A stretch of DNA of 64,000 nt. Source: an uncultured Acidimicrobiales bacterium (GTDB lineage Bacteria; Actinomycetota; Acidimicrobiia; Acidimicrobiales; SZUA-35). Every line of letters starts with the position of its first letter. The first letter of the stretch is position 1. The notes under the pieces were generated by a model. That model did not search any database. It had not been told where the DNA came from and worked only from the letters and a program-made list of their open reading frames with translations. Below are positions 8,617 through 17,239 of this stretch, piece by piece. Location of the stretch: the NCBI GenBank assembly GCA_938002965.1, contig CALKZY010000024.1, positions 1 to 64,000 of the forward strand, given 5' to 3'. Made by a program: the position numbers and the translations under genes.

Positions 8617-9735
8617 ATGACCGTCGCCGGTCGAGTGGATGACGTGAGCACTCCATCGCGAGTCACGTCACCGACCGGCGCGACGTTGAACCGGGCCGCC
8701 GATCAGGCTTTTCGCCTGCCGGTCCTGATGTTGGTGGTTGCCGGGCTGATCGCCATGGCAGTCACCGTGCTCAGCGCCTCGGTGGGCGCAGCCGGGTTAC
8801 CAGTCGGAGGTGTTTTGACCTCAATGGTCGATCGGCTCCCCATGATCGAGCTGTCCAGTAGTCTCACTGCCCGGCAGCAGGACATCTTGTTCCAGATCAG
8901 GTTGCCTCGCACCATCCTCGGTCTACTGGTCGGTGGATCGTTGGCGCTTGCCGGCTCGGCCTACCAAGGCGCCTTTCGCAACCCGTTGGCCGACCCGTAC
9001 TTGTTGGGCGTGTCGGCCGGAGCCGGGTTCGGTGCGGTATTAGCGTTGGGCTTCGGCCTCGACATCGGCTGGGGTCCATTTGCCGCTGTTCCAGCCGCCG
9101 CCTTCGTCGGCGCGCTGGTGGCGGTTATTTCCGCCGCCTCATTGGCACGAAACGCCTGGGCGTCACCGGCCACGTTGTTGTTGGCCGGAGTGGCGGTGGC
9201 CGCACTGTTCTCAGCCGCTCAAACATTTCTTCTACAGCGACTTAGCGAAACTCAGGCAAGGGAGGCTCTGTCGTGGTTGTTCGGTCAGCTGAACACCACA
9301 GGGTGGAGCGAGATCAGCATTCTTGGGCCGTACCTTCTGGTTTGTGGGCTCATTCTGCTGGCCCACCGCCGACACCTCGATGTCCTCCGGGTCGGCGACG
9401 ATGAAGCGCGGTCGATCGGTCTCAACCCGGCTCGCACCCGCCTCATCATCATCATCACTGCCTCGCTGTTGACCGCAGCCGCCGTCTCGGTCAGCGGTCT
9501 CATCGCTTTCGTTGGCTTAGTTGTTCCACACGCCGTTCGGTTGGTTGCCGGGCACAGCTACCGCATCATCATGCCAATGGCTTTGATCACCGGCGCTTCG
9601 TTCCTGGCTCTGGTCGACATCGGTGCTCGAACCATCTCCGCTCCGGCCGAGCTACCAGTCGGCGTACTCACCGCGTTTATTGGTGCGCCGTTCTTCGCCC
9701 TCATCCTTCGACGCAACCCGGTGCAGGCCCGATGA
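8617..9735 (+). CDS. btuC: Vitamin B12 ABC transporter permease
   Basis: A FecCD-family protein of 372 residues with about ten hydrophobic segments. Family motifs are clear: RLPRTILGLLVGGSLALAGS near residue 100, NPLADPYLLGVSAGAGFGAV, and toward the C-terminus GLIAFVGLVVPHAVRLVAGH, the loop that contacts the ATPase. It starts 19 bases after btuF and overlaps btuD by ATGA, so it is in the riboswitch operon. The first 25 residues are hydrophilic; GTG 8644 is a possible alternative start. The dimer forms the corrinoid channel in the cytoplasmic membrane. Confidence 0.9.
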   Translation: MTVAGRVDDVSTPSRVTSPTGATLNRAADQAFRLPVLMLVVAGLIAMAVTVLSASVGAAGLPVGGVLTSMVDRLPMIELSSSLTARQQDILFQIRLPRTILGLLVGGSLALAGSAYQGAFRNPLADPYLLGVSAGAGFGAVLALGFGLDIGWGPFAAVPAAAFVGALVAVISAASLARNAWASPATLLLAGVAVAALFSAAQTFLLQRLSETQAREALSWLFGQLNTTGWSEISILGPYLLVCGLILLAHRRHLDVLRVGDDEARSIGLNPARTRLIIIITASLLTAAAVSVSGLIAFVGLVVPHAVRLVAGHSYRIIMPMALITGASFLALVDIGARTISAPAELPVGVLTAFIGAPFFALILRRNPVQAR

Positions 9736-10601
9736 CCGCTAGCGCCACTTCTCTGCCTGCACAACAGGGCGAAGGTGCAACTCTCGTCGCTGACGGTCTG
9801 TCGGTCACTATTGACGGCGCCCGTCTGGTCAACGATGTCTCGTTCCGAATTGAGCCGGGAGAATGGCTGGGCATGATCGGCCCCAACGGTGCAGGCAAGT
9901 CCACAGTTCTTCGGGCAGTGGCCGGCATTGCCGAACACGACGGCACGATCTCGTTGATCAATAGCTCCGACGGTTCAAGCGTTCGCCCCGGCCCGACTGA
10001 CATCGCCATCGTCCCCCAGAATCCGGTGCTCCCACTCGGGATGACCGTGATCGAATATGTGCTGCTGGGGCGCACCGCCTACGGGCGGGCCCGCTTTGGC
10101 TGGCTTGGCAGCGAGTCGAGCCTGGATCGCCAAATCGCCGGTCGGATGCTGGCCAAGTTGGATCTAGAGCGCTTCGCTACCAGACCCATCACCCAACTGT
10201 CGGGTGGAGAAGCTCAGCGAACGGTTTTGGCCCGAGCGCTGGCCCAAGAGCCCAGCGTCCTGCTGCTTGACGAGCCGACCAGCGCGCTCGACGTGGGCCA
10301 TCAACAGTCGGTCTTGGAGTTGGTCGACGATCTTCGCCGAACCACCGGGTTGACGGTGCTGGCCGCCATGCATGACCTGACCTTGGCCGCGCGGTTCTCC
10401 GACCGCCTAGCGCTGCTGACTGACGGCCGCCTAGACACTGTCGACGAACCGGCAGCAGTCCTCCAGGACGATCTACTGTCGGAGGCTTATGGGGTCAAAC
10501 TCACCGTGGCCCGTGTCGATAGTCCCAAGAACAAGAACTCGAACGACACCCAACCAGATCTCGTTGTGCTCCCGGCCGCTCCAACACGACGCAACCGCTA
10601 G
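9732..10601 (+). CDS. btuD: Vitamin B12 ABC transporter ATP-binding protein
   Basis: A 289-residue ABC ATPase with Walker A GPNGAGKST at about residues 53-61, Q-loop in VPQNPVLPLG, signature LSGGEAQR, Walker B VLLLDEPTSALD and the switch His in AMHDLTLAA. It overlaps btuC by four bases and lies in the corrinoid uptake operon, so it should power BtuC. In isolation the sequence would fit siderophore ATPases equally well; the context decides. Confidence 0.9.
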   Translation: MTASATSLPAQQGEGATLVADGLSVTIDGARLVNDVSFRIEPGEWLGMIGPNGAGKSTVLRAVAGIAEHDGTISLINSSDGSSVRPGPTDIAIVPQNPVLPLGMTVIEYVLLGRTAYGRARFGWLGSESSLDRQIAGRMLAKLDLERFATRPITQLSGGEAQRTVLARALAQEPSVLLLDEPTSALDVGHQQSVLELVDDLRRTTGLTVLAAMHDLTLAARFSDRLALLTDGRLDTVDEPAAVLQDDLLSEAYGVKLTVARVDSPKNKNSNDTQPDLVVLPAAPTRRNR

Positions 10602-10614
10602 AACAGGAACCACC

Positions 10615-11232
10615 ATGACCAACCCCGAACCGAACAGCCCCGAGCAGAATGTCGCCGATTCGGCCGACTCCGAACCGCTCGACGAACGCCCATACCAGCA
10701 GGCTGAACTGTCATCGGCCGACTCACTCGTGCTGGTCAACACCGGCCACGGCAAAGGCAAGTCGACTGCTGCGTTCGGAACGGTTCTGCGAGCCGTGGCT
10801 TTGGAGTGGCCGGTAGCCGTTATCCAGTACCTCAAGAGCGGTAACTGGAATACCGGCGAAGAGAAGGTCTGCCGAGGTCTCGGGGTCGAGTGGTTCTCGG
10901 CCGGCGATGGCTTCAGCTGGGAATCGAGCGACCTGGATGAATCTCAGGCCAAGGCGGTGGCAGCCTGGGAGTTCTCCCGTCGGCTCGTGGCCGATGACCA
11001 ACACCGATTGGTCGTACTCGACGAGATCAGCTATCCGATGTCGTGGGGTTGGATTGACCCGGTTGATGTTGCCGCCACGGTGGCCAATCGCCCGGCGAAG
11101 GTCAACGTGATTCTCACCGGGCGGGACATGGCCCAAGAGGTCGTCGACATTGCCGACACCGTGACCGAAATGGTCAAGGTCAAGCATCCGTTCGACAACC
11201 AGGTCCGAGCCAAAAAGGGCATCGACTTCTGA
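10615..11232 (+). CDS. cobO: Cob(I)alamin / corrinoid adenosyltransferase (CobO/BtuR type)
   Basis: The 205-residue protein starts at ATG 10615, with AGGA a few bases upstream and 13 bases after btuD. The P-loop is TGHGKGKST at about residues 43-51, where the Co-beta adenosyltransferase binds ATP in its distinctive orientation. VIQYLKSGNW, VVLDEISYPM and VILTGRDM are family segments, and KHPFDNQVRAKKGIDF closes it as in other CobO proteins. It transfers the 5'-deoxyadenosyl group from ATP to reduced corrinoid, making the coenzyme form of imported or newly made corrinoid. About 38 residues before the P-loop are low complexity and acidic. Confidence 0.93.
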   Translation: MTNPEPNSPEQNVADSADSEPLDERPYQQAELSSADSLVLVNTGHGKGKSTAAFGTVLRAVALEWPVAVIQYLKSGNWNTGEEKVCRGLGVEWFSAGDGFSWESSDLDESQAKAVAAWEFSRRLVADDQHRLVVLDEISYPMSWGWIDPVDVAATVANRPAKVNVILTGRDMAQEVVDIADTVTEMVKVKHPFDNQVRAKKGIDF

Positions 11233-11269
11233 GACATCCTTTGTCGCCCCGACCACATCGGGAGAGTCG

Positions 11270-12826
11270 ATGTCGCCGGTAACCGGTCACGGTGCACTTC
11301 TCGTTGTTGGTGCCACCAGCGGAGCGGGCAAGTCGACCACGGTTGCTGGCATGGGTCGGCTGCTACAACGCCGTGGGGCGAGGGTCGCCCCGTTCAAAGC
11401 CCAGAACATGTCGAACCACGCGGCAGTGACAGCCGACGGCGGGGAAATCGGGCGGGCTCAAGCCACCCAGGCCGCGGCTTGCGGGGTGGACTTTGAGCGT
11501 CGCATGAACCCTGTTCTGCTGAAGCCGACGGCGAACCGGCAAAGCCATATGGTGGTCATGGGCGAAGAGGTGTCGTTGACCGACGCAACCCGTTACGGGC
11601 CGACCTCGGACGATCTGAAACCCGTTGTACTGAACGCGCTGGACGATCTTCGAAGCGACTTCGACTGGGTCGTGGCCGAAGGGGCGGGCGGCGCAGCCGA
11701 GATCAACCTTTTGGAACGCGACCTCGTCAATCTGCCTCTGGCCGCCGCAGCAGGACTCAGAACAGTGTTGGTGGTGGACATCGATCTGGGCGGAGCGTAC
11801 GCGTCGGCTTTCGGAACCGTCGAGCTGGTCCCGGAACATCTTCGGGACACCATCGGCGGAGTGCTGTTCAATCGTTTCCGTGGTGACCGTTCGCTGCTCG
11901 ATTCCGGTAACGCCGAGTTCGAGCGACGAACCGGTGTTCCCGTGTTGGGCGTGCTCGCGGCGCTTGACCATCCTCCAATCCTCGGTGTCGAGGATTCGAT
12001 GGACATCACCATCGGACCGACGCCTCGGGATCATTCGCTCATCGGTCTACGAGAGCCGTCGAGAAGGCCGGTCCGGGTAGCGGCTATTCGTCTCCCGCAC
12101 CTGGCCAACCCCTCGGATCTCGATCCGTTCTCCATCGAACCGGACGTCTCACTGCGATGGGCGACTCGGCCAGACGATCTGCTCAACGTCGACCTCATCG
12201 TCGTGCCTGGCAGCCGTGCCACGGTCGAGGATCTCGACTGGATGGCTCAAACCGGACTGGCTGACCGCCTAGTGGCGTCCGCTCGGAGTGAACAAACAGT
12301 CATCGTCGGGTTGTGCGGCGGCTATCAGATGCTGGGTCGAACCATCGATGACGAGTTGGAATCAAGCAGAGGTCGGGTTGACGGACTCGACCTGCTTGAC
12401 TCCCATACGGTGTTCGCCTCACCCAAAATCGTGTGCCGTTCACACGGCACGGTCGCCCACACCGGCGGCTTGGCCGAAGTCGACGGCTACCAGATTCGGT
12501 GGGGTCGCCCTTCCGGCGCCACCACACCGTGGCTTGAGGTTGATGGCCGGGCGGAGGGTGCAGTGGCGCACTCCGGCCGAAGCCTGGTTTTGGGTACCAG
12601 CTTGCACGGCGTGTTCGACAACGACTTGTTTCGGGCGGAGCTGCTGTCGAGCATTGCTGAGCGATGCGGACGGTTGTACGAGCCGTCGCCGGTCACGCTT
12701 CGGGCGGCGATGGCCGCTCAACACGACCGGTTGGCCGACTGGCTGGAAGAACACTCCCAGGTGGAACGGCTACTGGAACTTGCGACCCAAGCAGCAACGC
12801 CAGGCTCAGGACCGGGCTGGCGCTAG
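11270..12826 (+). CDS. cobQ: Cobyric acid synthase
   Basis: GGAGAG (11261-11266) precedes ATG 11270. The 518 residues have the usual two-part build: an N-terminal dethiobiotin-synthetase-like ATPase domain with GATSGAGKSTTV, RVAPFKAQNMSNHA and GRAQATQAAA, and a C-terminal class I glutamine amidotransferase domain with the nucleophile Cys in IVGLCGGYQMLG and the catalytic His in TSLHGVFDND. It amidates the b, d, e and g side chains of adenosylcobyrinic diamide. It is the last gene of the riboswitch operon. No other ring-building cob genes are in the window, so salvage versus full synthesis cannot be judged. Confidence 0.94.
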   Translation: MSPVTGHGALLVVGATSGAGKSTTVAGMGRLLQRRGARVAPFKAQNMSNHAAVTADGGEIGRAQATQAAACGVDFERRMNPVLLKPTANRQSHMVVMGEEVSLTDATRYGPTSDDLKPVVLNALDDLRSDFDWVVAEGAGGAAEINLLERDLVNLPLAAAAGLRTVLVVDIDLGGAYASAFGTVELVPEHLRDTIGGVLFNRFRGDRSLLDSGNAEFERRTGVPVLGVLAALDHPPILGVEDSMDITIGPTPRDHSLIGLREPSRRPVRVAAIRLPHLANPSDLDPFSIEPDVSLRWATRPDDLLNVDLIVVPGSRATVEDLDWMAQTGLADRLVASARSEQTVIVGLCGGYQMLGRTIDDELESSRGRVDGLDLLDSHTVFASPKIVCRSHGTVAHTGGLAEVDGYQIRWGRPSGATTPWLEVDGRAEGAVAHSGRSLVLGTSLHGVFDNDLFRAELLSSIAERCGRLYEPSPVTLRAAMAAQHDRLADWLEEHSQVERLLELATQAATPGSGPGWR

Positions 12827-12830
12827 CCGA

Positions 12831-14105
12831 CTATTCGAAATCACCCACATCGCCTCCGTCATCGCCACCAGCGTCATCCCCTCCGGTGTCAGGTGGTGGG
12901 TCGGGTTCATCGGTGGTTGTTGTCGCCTCGGTGGTGGAAGTGGTCGACTCCTCGGTGGTAGTCGTTTCTTCGGTGGTGGAAGTGGTCGTTTCTTCGGTGG
13001 TCGAGGTGGTCGAGGTGGTCGGCTCCTCGGTCGTGGTTGTCGCCCGAGTAGTGGATGTAGTCGAGGTGGTTGTTTCTTTGGTGGTGGTGGTCCGCTCGGT
13101 GGTTGGAGCGGTCGATGTTGTACGTCGGGTGGTCAGAAACCACGTGAACCTCGTGGTTGACGTCGTGGTCGCGGGACGAGTCGTGACCGTCACGATGGTC
13201 ACCGGAGCGGACGTGGTTGATGCAGAGGTCGTGGTCGTTCCCGACGTCGATGTTGTTTCCTCGTCGGTGGTGGAGGTCTCGTTGTCCGTGGTTTCCGACG
13301 TCGCGTCTTCGTCTTCGTCTTCGTCTTCGTCTTCGGGGTCAGTGGTTGACGCCGAGTCTTCCTCCGACGTCGTTGACGACAAACCGTCGCGAATAGTTGT
13401 GGCCGCCAGTGGAGCCGGCGCCGGGTCGTCGTCGCCACCAAGAGGCAGCGAGACGGTGGAACGATCCAAGTCGGCCAAACTGCGGGAGTCCGTTCCGCCC
13501 GACTCGTTGGTGACGACTCCGGCGCTTTGGCCCTCGACCGCTACGACTGCGCCCTGGGGCTCTTCAAAGAAGTCGGGAATTTCTCGCAATGCGTTCACGA
13601 TCACGATCAGCCCAACCACACATCCGATGCCAAACAAGATCAACATGGCCCGATGCCGAAGTTCCCACAACGTCACGCTCGGCGGGTCCCATCCGACGTG
13701 GCGAGGGGTGTAGTCCAGATAGCCGGTATTGAGCAGAGCGCTCTGCGGGTCCTCCGGCTGCTCGTACACCGGCCGGGAGTCGGGAGCCACATACTGATGT
13801 GCATCCACAGACTGAGCGTGAGGCTGCGCATAGGGCTCGATGCCTGGGTGCGCTCCCATCTGGAGTAGGGTGGGAGGCGGCGTCAACGGGACAGATCCGA
13901 GGTCGATCAGGCCGGGTTCGTGTCCCGGCTCCGGGATCAGGCCGTCGAGCTGCCGGGTCATCTGCGGATCGAAGAATCCATCCAGCGGATCCTGACGCGT
14001 CGGACTCTCCGCCTGTCGTTGGCGGGTGGTGTGCTCAGGAGGAGGTGGCCATGCCTGAGCATGGCTACGCGACCCTTCAGGGTTCGGAGGCGGCGGGTGT
14101 TCCAT
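12831..14105 (-). CDS. Membrane protein with long Thr/Ser/Glu-rich outer region
   Basis: I do not recognise the 424-residue protein. Residues 1-150 are Pro/His/Gln-rich and presumably cytoplasmic. One membrane span lies at about 153-172 (AMLILFGIGCVVGLIVIV). The rest, apart from a short mixed segment, is a stalk of repeated TTSTTEE-type units with an (ED)5 run encoded by a TCTTCG microsatellite near 13304-13339, ending in an acidic Gly/Asp tail. Such stalks are typical of wall-spanning or mucin-like surface proteins. It converges with cobQ, the stops being only 5 bases apart. A long opposite-strand frame here is a consequence of the repeats. Confidence 0.66.
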   Translation of the reverse strand: MEHPPPPNPEGSRSHAQAWPPPPEHTTRQRQAESPTRQDPLDGFFDPQMTRQLDGLIPEPGHEPGLIDLGSVPLTPPPTLLQMGAHPGIEPYAQPHAQSVDAHQYVAPDSRPVYEQPEDPQSALLNTGYLDYTPRHVGWDPPSVTLWELRHRAMLILFGIGCVVGLIVIVNALREIPDFFEEPQGAVVAVEGQSAGVVTNESGGTDSRSLADLDRSTVSLPLGGDDDPAPAPLAATTIRDGLSSTTSEEDSASTTDPEDEDEDEDEDATSETTDNETSTTDEETTSTSGTTTTSASTTSAPVTIVTVTTRPATTTSTTRFTWFLTTRRTTSTAPTTERTTTTKETTTSTTSTTRATTTTEEPTTSTTSTTEETTTSTTEETTTTEESTTSTTEATTTTDEPDPPPDTGGDDAGGDDGGDVGDFE

Positions 14106-14262
14106 GATCTGCGGCGGTAAAACTGGGGCTGACGCCCTGACCAGACGTTACACGAAAGCGACCTTGGTCCGGGGGAGTCAGCTAACCCAGTGTCAACAAC
14201 AGAGCCGACGATTGTTGCTGCATTGCCAACGGTCGCCGGGCGCCAAAGCGTAGCGAAATCGT

Positions 14263-15447
14263 TCAGACGGTAGACGAATGCCTGCGATGCTGCCACCAGG
14301 CAACAGGCTTTAGACGCGCCCCGCCCTGGCTGCGATCGTGCCATCGGAGCGCCAACTTGCGACCCCGACCCGAAGCCAACTTCAGCCACAACCGATTCAC
14401 CCGCTGACGATAATCCCGGTTGAACGGACAGACCCGTACACAAATGGCACAATCGGAATTGATTTTCGACCAGTAGGAGAAACAGGCTTCGCCGTCGACC
14501 GACCACTTGCGTACTCCCCGAAGGCTCGAGAGATTCAACGCCACTTCGGTCGGCTCTCCAGCGGGGATAGCCTTCGCCGGGCAGGCGGAGACGCATCGGT
14601 CGCACTGCTGACAGAATTCGGTGACTCCAAACCGTTTCGGGGCGTCTGCGGCCAACGGCATATCGGTGAAGATCTTGCCCAGCCGAAGTCTCGGACCCAG
14701 CTCCGGTGTGATAACCATGCCGTGGCGGCCGTACTCCCCAAGCCCTGCGGCCAAAGCGTAGGGAATCGCCAACGCGGAGTCGTTCATGGAGGGAATCGCC
14801 CGATAGCCGAGGTTACGTATGTACTGTGCGGTAGCCAGCAACACTAAGGCGTCCTGTGAATACCCCAAACCGGTCGCCGCGCCCGACAGTGCCGAAGGTG
14901 CGGTTCGAATCAGGTCCCGGTCCATGGCTTGGCCGATGACGACGACCGAGTCCAGACCATCAAGGTCAACGTTGGGTACGCCGCCACCGGCTCCGGCGGC
15001 GAAGCGCTCGGTGTAGTGCCAGCGTTCGTCGGCTGGAGTCACGCCAACCAGGTCGGCGCCGAACGTGTGAGCTACCGCCTTGACGTCGGCGGCGGCGGCG
15101 TCGGCGGAGCCAACGTCGGCTTTCTCCGATGCCGGGTCCCGTAGCATCGACAGGTCGCTGAGAAATCCGTCGCGACGGTCGTCATCTTCGTACATTTCGG
15201 CGAAGATGTCGGCCACATGCCAGGCGGCGTTGCGTACGGCGTAGTCCCGCTGGGTGAATCCGTTGGCCCGTCGCCACTGGGCCAGTGGCCGTCGGTAGGT
15301 GGCGAAGAACCGGTCAGTCGACTCATCACGAATGCTGTCATCCCACGCCGAGCGCGAGAAGACATCATTCACCTGACTGAATCGTTCGAACCGTTCGGTA
15401 ACGGTGTAGTCACCGGCTTCCATCGCACCGGAGTGACTGCCGCTCAT
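14263..15447 (-). CDS. Reductive-dehalogenase-like corrinoid/4Fe-4S protein (soluble)
   Basis: The 394 residues end in two ferredoxin clusters, Cys279/282/285/289 and Cys322/333/336/340. Spacing and surrounding residues (CFSYWSK before the second cluster, CVRVCPFN) match the C-terminal part of RdhA enzymes. YALAAGLGEYGRHGM and GPRLRLGKIFTDMPL are RdhA-type segments of the corrinoid-binding core; epoxyqueuosine reductase (QueG), the closest alternative, normally reads GWIGKN at that point. There is no Tat signal and no fused reductase domain, so it would be a short cytoplasmic relative. The B12 operon next door fits a corrinoid enzyme. Dehalogenation itself is inference. Confidence 0.78.
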   Translation of the reverse strand: MSGSHSGAMEAGDYTVTERFERFSQVNDVFSRSAWDDSIRDESTDRFFATYRRPLAQWRRANGFTQRDYAVRNAAWHVADIFAEMYEDDDRRDGFLSDLSMLRDPASEKADVGSADAAAADVKAVAHTFGADLVGVTPADERWHYTERFAAGAGGGVPNVDLDGLDSVVVIGQAMDRDLIRTAPSALSGAATGLGYSQDALVLLATAQYIRNLGYRAIPSMNDSALAIPYALAAGLGEYGRHGMVITPELGPRLRLGKIFTDMPLAADAPKRFGVTEFCQQCDRCVSACPAKAIPAGEPTEVALNLSSLRGVRKWSVDGEACFSYWSKINSDCAICVRVCPFNRDYRQRVNRLWLKLASGRGRKLALRWHDRSQGGARLKPVAWWQHRRHSSTV

Positions 15448-15794
15448 ACCTCCACAGTAACGCCGTGCCTCAGCACTGTGCTTTGTTGAAGTATGACAGT
15501 CGCAGCCTCATGGGTTTCAACAGCCGGAGTCCCTTTAGACCGCCAACAGCCTTCGGCTACCGTTTTGTCAACGGCGGCGAGCACCGCCGAACCCCGGAGC
15601 GGCGTCCACCCGCGTCGAGCTGAGGGGCAAAGGAGAGCCGTCTCTTCTGCTCGCATTCCTCTGTCGCCAGACATTGGACCTTACAACCGATCACGTTCTT
15701 GAGTGGCAACACGAGAACCCCCGATTTCTTCACACCGACGATCGGCAGCCAGGGGTGGCAGGCAGCTGAGCGACGGCGGTGGACAGGAATCTCG
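15448..15794. other. Divergent intergenic region between the RdhA-like and BtrH-like genes
   Basis: This 347-base stretch must hold both promoters. I see no convincing gene. The only clear structure is a small hairpin, CGGCGG (15572-15577) with CCGCCG (15583-15588). A short open frame on the minus strand (15444-15674) has no ribosome binding site and ordinary non-coding composition. Confidence 0.4.
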
Positions 15795-17105
15795 ATGACC
15801 AAGAACCGTGACTTCAAACAGCGTGTGCGAGCCAGAATGGCCAAGACCGGTGAGCGCTACTCCACAGCCCGGGCCCACGTGCTAGCGGCGCCAACCACGA
15901 AGGATGCCCCGAGGTCAGCCCACCTCTTCGACGGCGTTCGACATGTTGGTGGTCAACAGGGGGACCTAGCGGCCGCCCGCAACCTGTGTGTCAATTCCGG
16001 CGTCAACGGGCCAGACGGCTGGGAGCTGTCCGAGGCAATGGCGTTCGGGCTGGCCGGTGGCGTTGGCTTTCTCTACGGGGTCTTCGAGTACGGCGACACT
16101 CCGACACTCACCATCGTCAATCGCAACAAGTCGATGCCCGACGAGTTCTGCGCCCCGCTGTTCGACCGGGTGGGACTCGATGTCACTGTGCACGAAACCG
16201 GTGGTGTCAAGACGGCGGCTAAACATCTCGACGAAGTAGTGGCATCGGAAACGCCGGCGCTCTGCACCACGGGATCGGGGCTGCTGCCCTATCTCGGACT
16301 TGTCTGCGAAGCCGAGGAGGCGGCGGCGCCTCATCTTGTCGGGGTCGTTGGAGTCGATGAAGACGACAACCTGCTGATCGACGACCGTTCACCAGTTCCC
16401 CTGATTGTGTCCCGCGGCGACTTCGACGCCGCTCGGGCCGCCAACCGCAAAGCCAGACACCGGATGGTGACAGTTGCCCGCCCGCAAGGCCACAAGATCG
16501 ACTGGGACACCGTGATAGCCGAAGCGGTAGCCGCCAGCGCAGCCGGATTCAACACCCCGCCTGTCCCGCAATTTAAGGCCAACATCGGCCTGGCAGGTCT
16601 GGCCAAATGGCAGGACCTGCTGACGTCCCGAACCAAGAAGGGTTGGGGCACGATCTTCGGCCACGAGTGTCGGGCCGCCATCGGGTTCACCCGACTATAC
16701 GACTGCATCCATCACGCCTACACCGCGCCGTCGGGCGGACGCCCGCTCTACGCCGACTTCCTCGAAGAAGTGGCGTCCACCGATCACGCCAACCGAGCGC
16801 GATGGGGCGCCTCCGCCGAACTGTGGCGGACAAGCGGCCAGCGATGGTCGGACATCGCCGCCAGAGTTGCGGGGGTTCATCCCGACATCGCCCGGTACTG
16901 CGAACTATCCGACTTGCGGACGGCTGATCTTGATTCCAGTGCACCGGACCCCAGCATCATGCGCGACGCCGCGGTTGAGAAAGGCAAGCTCATCGCCGGT
17001 TGCGACGTGTCGGCCGACGACGCAGCCGAAGCTCACGCCGACATTGCCTTGCTGGTGACCGACATCGTGCAGCTAGAAACCGAGGCGCTGGAATTGCTCG
17101 CCTAG
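15795..17105 (+). CDS. BtrH N-terminal / DUF4872-type protein
   Basis: ATG 15795 is preferred to the upstream in-frame codons because the protein then opens MTKNRDFKQRVRARMAKTGE, a basic N-terminal helix. The central part follows the BtrH pattern: LSEAMAFGLAGGVGFLYGVF after an N-terminal segment, then a conserved LLPYLGL and a HLVGVVGVDEDDNLLIDD segment, as in the cysteine-peptidase-like acyltransferase fold. The usual catalytic Cys near the start of the domain appears as Cys in AARNLCVNSGV. A helical DUF4872-like C-terminus follows. BtrH moves an acyl group from a carrier protein to butirosin; here the substrate is unknown and no biosynthetic cluster is visible nearby. Confidence 0.68.
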   Translation: MTKNRDFKQRVRARMAKTGERYSTARAHVLAAPTTKDAPRSAHLFDGVRHVGGQQGDLAAARNLCVNSGVNGPDGWELSEAMAFGLAGGVGFLYGVFEYGDTPTLTIVNRNKSMPDEFCAPLFDRVGLDVTVHETGGVKTAAKHLDEVVASETPALCTTGSGLLPYLGLVCEAEEAAAPHLVGVVGVDEDDNLLIDDRSPVPLIVSRGDFDAARAANRKARHRMVTVARPQGHKIDWDTVIAEAVAASAAGFNTPPVPQFKANIGLAGLAKWQDLLTSRTKKGWGTIFGHECRAAIGFTRLYDCIHHAYTAPSGGRPLYADFLEEVASTDHANRARWGASAELWRTSGQRWSDIAARVAGVHPDIARYCELSDLRTADLDSSAPDPSIMRDAAVEKGKLIAGCDVSADDAAEAHADIALLVTDIVQLETEALELLA

Positions 17106-17133
17106 CCGAGAACACCAGCCGATTCACCGACGA

Positions 17134-17178
17134 GGCTCAACCCCTACCCACCGTATGGGCGGGGGTAGGGGTCGAGCC
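17134..17178. terminator. Bidirectional terminator hairpin between convergent genes
   Basis: GGCTCAACCCCTACCC (17134-17149) pairs with GGGTAGGGGTCGAGCC (17163-17178) with a single mismatch. It lies between the stops of the BtrH-like gene and the S8 protease and can serve both strands. Confidence 0.7.
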
Positions 17179-17239
17179 CAACCGTCACCGATGCAGTTGC
17201 ACCCGTAAACGGTCGACGGCGGTCTTCAGAGTCGTCGAG

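Noticed and set aside
12664-13713. A 349-codon plus-strand frame of SVVEVVVSS-type repeats
   Set aside because: It is the antisense translation of the Thr-rich stalk repeats and overlaps the end of cobQ.
14263-15447. Epoxyqueuosine reductase (QueG) call
   Set aside because: The 4Fe-4S spacing alone fits QueG, but the GLGEYGRHGM and GPRLRLGKIFTDMPL core and the second cluster context fit the RdhA family better. It remains the main alternative.
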